64,000 nt of DNA from HRBIN30 sp964534275 (GTDB taxonomy: Bacteria > Desulfobacterota > Binatia > HRBIN30), in the NCBI GenBank assembly GCA_964534275.1, contig CAZHQG010000016.1:15001-79000 (forward strand), read 5' to 3'. The notes under the pieces were generated by a model that was not told where the DNA came from, did not search any database, and saw nothing but the letters and a program-made list of their open reading frames with translations. Below, piece after piece: positions 61,794 through 64,000 of this stretch. The position numbers and the translations under genes are program-made. Positions within the stretch are counted from its first letter, which is position 1. Each line of letters begins with the position of its first letter.

Positions 61794-61994
61794 ATGACCT
61801 GGAGCATCCTCTTTTGGACGGCTGTGATTCCTTCCTTGCCGTTAGTGATCCCTGGGGCGAGCTCGCTGCTTGCGCTTGCCGGGGTGTTGCTGGTCGTGTC
61901 GGCCGCTGGGCTGTGGTTGGAGCGCGACAAGGGAGCGAGCGAGTTGGCGACGAAGGAATTTTTCGAGGAAGCCCCGTTGGGCTGCACCGCGTAA
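61794..61994 (+). CDS. 66-residue membrane protein
   Basis: A small protein with two hydrophobic stretches (WSILFWTAVIPSLPLVIPGA and SLLALAGVLLVVSAAGLWLE) and an acidic tail (KEFFEEAPLGCTA). AAAGGAG lies seven bases before ATG 61794, a better ribosome site than most genes here. A strong terminator follows 31 bases after the stop. I do not recognise the family, but the signals suggest a real, well-expressed gene. Confidence 0.72.
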   Translation: MTWSILFWTAVIPSLPLVIPGASSLLALAGVLLVVSAAGLWLERDKGASELATKEFFEEAPLGCTA

Positions 61995-62024
61995 GTGACT
62001 TGCTACCCGCCCGCGAGCGGGAGT

Positions 62025-62060
62025 GGGCTCCAGACCGAAAGGCCTGGAGCCCGTTTTTTT
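62025..62060 (+). terminator. Intrinsic terminator of the 66-residue gene
   Basis: GGGCTCCAG (62025-62033) pairs with CTGGAGCCC (62044-62052). An inner CC-GAAA-GG tetraloop closes the hairpin, and seven T follow at 62054-62060. It ends the plus-strand transcript just before the convergent moaE. Confidence 0.93.
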
Positions 62061-62073
62061 GTCTCGATCGCGG

Positions 62074-62535
62074 TCATGAAGACCCAGGACTGGCTCCTTG
62101 GAGTCCGATCCAGACTTCTCCGCCCTCGAAGATTTCCTTCTTCCAAATTGGAACCGTGCGTTTGAGTTCGTCGATGGCAAAGCGGGCCCCGCTAAATCCA
62201 TCGGCTCGGTGGGGAGCCGAAACGGCGATGACCACGCTAGCCTCGCCAAGGGGAACGGTGCCGAGGCGATGAGCGATGGCGATCCTGTGGATTGTCCAGC
62301 GTTCTAGCGCCGCTTGTGCAATCTTTGCCATTTCCGAGAGCGCCATCTCTTCGTAAGCTTCGTATTCGAGATGTACGACCCGCCGTCCTTCGTTGTGTTC
62401 CCGAGTTGTGCCCACAAACAGGACAATCGCTCCGCAGCTAGGATCGGTGACCGCTGCGGCAAGCGCCCCGAGATTGATGGCATCGTGAGTGAGGTCCACG
62501 TGGTACGAACCCCTGCTGGTAGCTACCCATTCCAT
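62074..62535 (-). CDS. moaE: Molybdopterin synthase catalytic subunit MoaE
   Basis: MoaE transfers sulfur from MoaD to precursor Z to form molybdopterin. It has 153 residues: CGAIVLFVGTTREHNEGRRV, LEYEAYEEMALSEMAKIAQA, IAHRLGTVPLGEASVVIAVS, and the active-site lysines in TVPIWKKEIFEGG. Start ATG 62535 is two bases after the moaD stop region. It is last in moaB-moaD-moaE. Confidence 0.95.
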   Translation of the reverse strand: MEWVATSRGSYHVDLTHDAINLGALAAAVTDPSCGAIVLFVGTTREHNEGRRVVHLEYEAYEEMALSEMAKIAQAALERWTIHRIAIAHRLGTVPLGEASVVIAVSAPHRADGFSGARFAIDELKRTVPIWKKEIFEGGEVWIGLQGASPGSS

Positions 62536-62537
62536 GT

Positions 62538-62786
62538 TCACAGGCCTCCGCTTACGGGGGGAATCAGAGCAAGTTCGTCGCCGTCGGAAAGTGGGTGCAG
62601 CGCATCGACATATTCTCGGTTGACCGCGAAGGTGACGCACTCGCGGAAGGGCGCAATCGACGGATACAGCCGTTCGAGCTGACCCCAAATGTCTGCCACG
62701 GAACAAGGACCCGACCAGGACATTTCGATTTCCTGTTGGCCGGTGCGTTCCCGCAGGACCGCAAAAAGGCGGATCTTCACTGCCAT
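62538..62786 (-). CDS. moaD: Molybdopterin synthase sulfur carrier MoaD
   Basis: An 82-residue ubiquitin-like protein ending in Gly-Gly plus Leu (PPVSGGL). The penultimate GG is needed for thiocarboxylation; here one Leu follows it, which would have to be removed or is a variant end. VKIRLFAVLRERTGQQEIEM and VTFAVNREYVDALHPLSDGD are family blocks. It lies between moaB and moaE. Confidence 0.92.
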   Translation of the reverse strand: MAVKIRLFAVLRERTGQQEIEMSWSGPCSVADIWGQLERLYPSIAPFRECVTFAVNREYVDALHPLSDGDELALIPPVSGGL

Positions 62787-62799
62787 GCTGTTCGTGCAG

Positions 62800-63312
62800 T
62801 TAACGCAAACCGCGCACAAGCCCGACGACGTGTCCGAGCTCCGGTAAAATTAGTTTTTCCATTGCGAGTTCAGCCGCTTTTGGGGATCCGGGCATGGAGA
62901 AAACCACTCTCCGCCCAATCACACCAGCCGTTGCTCGACTAAGCATCGCCGCAGCGCCGATTTCTTGGTAGCTCAGCACGCGAAACAACTCTCCAAATCC
63001 GCTGATCTCCTTGTCGAACAAGCGACTGAGCGTTTCGTACGTTGTGTCGCGACGGGCAAGCCCGGTGCCCCCGCTGATCAGCACGGCGGCCACACTTTCC
63101 GGAAGCGTTTGCAAAGCGCCGAGAATCAGTGCTGGTTCGTCCTGAAGAACCCGGTAGTGTTCCACTCGGTGCCCAGCTTTTTGCAGGAGCGTGCGAATGA
63201 GATTCCCGGTTTCGTCGCTTTCCGGCGTGCGCGTATCGCTCACCGTGATGACGGCACACGCAACGGAAGCGTGGTCTGCCTTTCGGTGCGAGTGCTTGTC
63301 TTGCGTTGTCAT
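62800..63312 (-). CDS. moaB: MoaB/MogA-type molybdopterin adenylyltransferase
   Basis: A 170-residue protein of the MoaB/MogA fold: CAVITVSDTRTPESDETGNL, VLISGGTGLARRDTTYETLS, and VVFSMPGSPKAAELAMEKLI followed by LPELGH. It activates molybdopterin by adenylation for metal insertion. The N-terminal 15 residues are polar. Start ATG 63312, weak ribosome site. MoaB and MogA are hard to separate from sequence; length and motif order fit MoaB. Confidence 0.9.
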   Translation of the reverse strand: MTTQDKHSHRKADHASVACAVITVSDTRTPESDETGNLIRTLLQKAGHRVEHYRVLQDEPALILGALQTLPESVAAVLISGGTGLARRDTTYETLSRLFDKEISGFGELFRVLSYQEIGAAAMLSRATAGVIGRRVVFSMPGSPKAAELAMEKLILPELGHVVGLVRGLR

Positions 63313-63387
63313 GGCGGCGCATTGTAGCAAGGCGGGTGCGAGGCGGAAGCGGAAAGCGCCCGACATTCTTCGGAAAGGCGGGAGGTT

Positions 63388-63993
63388 ATGAACAGGTACA
63401 ACGTGTGGGTCGTGGCTGGGTGCGTTTTGGCAAGCGGACTGATCGGGCCAGCTTCCACCGGGGCCGAAGGACCTCCGAGGCAAGTCCCGACGATCCGCTT
63501 CGTGATTCCAGGGTTGGAGCAAACGCGTGCGGCCCAGAGCACCCCAGTGGCCCGCAAGAGTCCCACTCCCGCCACTGGCGACTACTGGTGGAATCAGGAG
63601 GAGTACATCGAGGCGTTCGGGTTCAGCGAAGATCAGCGAAAGCGCATGGACGCCGCCATGGCCGACGTTGCCGAGAAAACAAACGAAGCCGTGCGCCAGC
63701 AGAACGCTGCGCGGGATCGATTTCACCAGGCAGTGAAAGAGCGCAACTGGACGGCGGCTCGTACGGCAAGCGAGGAGTGGGAGCGTGCGTTTGCTGCTCA
63801 ATGGGGCGTGGCGAACCGTGCCAAACTCGCGATCTTGCAGCTTCTTACCCCGGAGCAGCACGAAAAGCTCTTCCGGGATTACCCGTACTTGCTCGATCGG
63901 CCGTGGACGGTCGGACGTCGCCTCGAGGTGCGGCGCGGTACTCCGGGTACGTCGGTGCCCTCGACCCCAGGGCCGACAGCGCCGGCGCCATGA
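63388..63993 (+). CDS. Periplasmic CpxP/Spy-like protein
   Basis: A 201-residue exported protein. Signal peptide residues 1-26; GGGAGG lies just before ATG. After a Pro-rich stretch the middle is helical (YWWNQEEYIEAFGFSEDQRK, RMDAAMADVAEKTNEAVRQQ) and ends LAILQLLTPEQHEKLFRDYP, an LTxxQ-like motif of the CpxP/Spy/heavy-metal resistance superfamily. The C-terminus is Thr/Pro-rich. It is divergent from moaB. Assignment is by motif and helix pattern only. Confidence 0.7.
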   Translation: MNRYNVWVVAGCVLASGLIGPASTGAEGPPRQVPTIRFVIPGLEQTRAAQSTPVARKSPTPATGDYWWNQEEYIEAFGFSEDQRKRMDAAMADVAEKTNEAVRQQNAARDRFHQAVKERNWTAARTASEEWERAFAAQWGVANRAKLAILQLLTPEQHEKLFRDYPYLLDRPWTVGRRLEVRRGTPGTSVPSTPGPTAPAP

Positions 63994-64000
63994 CGTCGCG

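Noticed and set aside
1..64000. tRNA, rRNA and CRISPR loci
   Set aside because: I looked for T-loop type motifs and paired arms in the gene-free stretches and for regular repeats and found none I could support. A tRNAscan and CRISPR search would settle this.

Overview
The window is a 64 kb piece of a GC-rich, densely packed Gram-negative bacterial chromosome. An outer membrane is indicated by a complete Mla/MCE lipid-transport operon with MlaA, by RseP, by many exported proteins and by type IV pilus minor pilins. Surface proteins with Cys-flanked dockerin-like C-terminal modules, a nine-heme secreted cytochrome, Cys-rich exported proteins, DUF4215 repeats and a double-length UvrA together suggest a deltaproteobacterial-type or Binatota-like uncultured lineage. 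That placement is inference from protein style, not from a marker tree.

Layout. Bases 1-1783 hold an IS1634-type transposase cut by the left edge. On the minus strand follow a secreted Cys-rich protein (2122-3561), a DUF2905 protein and the Holliday-junction cluster ruvB-ruvA-ruvC-yebC (4068-7090), then a lone alpha/beta hydrolase (7342-8226). The translation and envelope operon reads rpsB-tsf-pyrH-frr-uppS-cdsA-rseP-tsaB (15023 down to 8937).

Bases 15.8-18.3 kb are an accessory patch: a HigBA-like toxin-antitoxin pair with a palindromic operator, a frameshifted gene remnant, a 138 bp MITE-like element and two near-identical 276 bp direct repeats. The second repeat is the 3' end of the adjacent multiheme cytochrome gene (18155-20296). 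After ribF and rluD (+) come an acyl-CoA synthetase, RND transporter and periplasmic protein operon (-), a DUF420 membrane protein, and a 1287-residue surface protein. That protein has 14 RCC1-type repeats, a cohesin-like domain, a DUF4215 repeat, a Thr/Pro linker and a dockerin-like end. dnaB, surE and a DUF4139 protein follow, then a 1862-residue tandem UvrA.

The region 41.8-45.3 kb is mlaF-E-D-A-C (-), followed by a small HIT-like protein and nagA. Two Cys-rich exported proteins (47162-49435) precede uvrC. A DUF4143-type AAA ATPase and a PD-(D/E)xK-like protein lie head to head at 52.9 kb. The replication and tRNA cluster (response regulator)-tmk-holB-ricT-metG-tatD follows on the minus strand. 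Four overlapping minor-pilin genes (59468-61306), a tiny membrane protein with a textbook terminator, moaB-moaD-moaE and a CpxP/Spy-like periplasmic protein close the window.

Most of the DNA is conserved housekeeping. The unusual content is extracellular: a cytochrome and a giant propeller protein share the same C-terminal calcium-binding module, and one of them also carries a cohesin-like domain. This could be a surface-assembly system. No tRNA, rRNA or CRISPR array was recognised.
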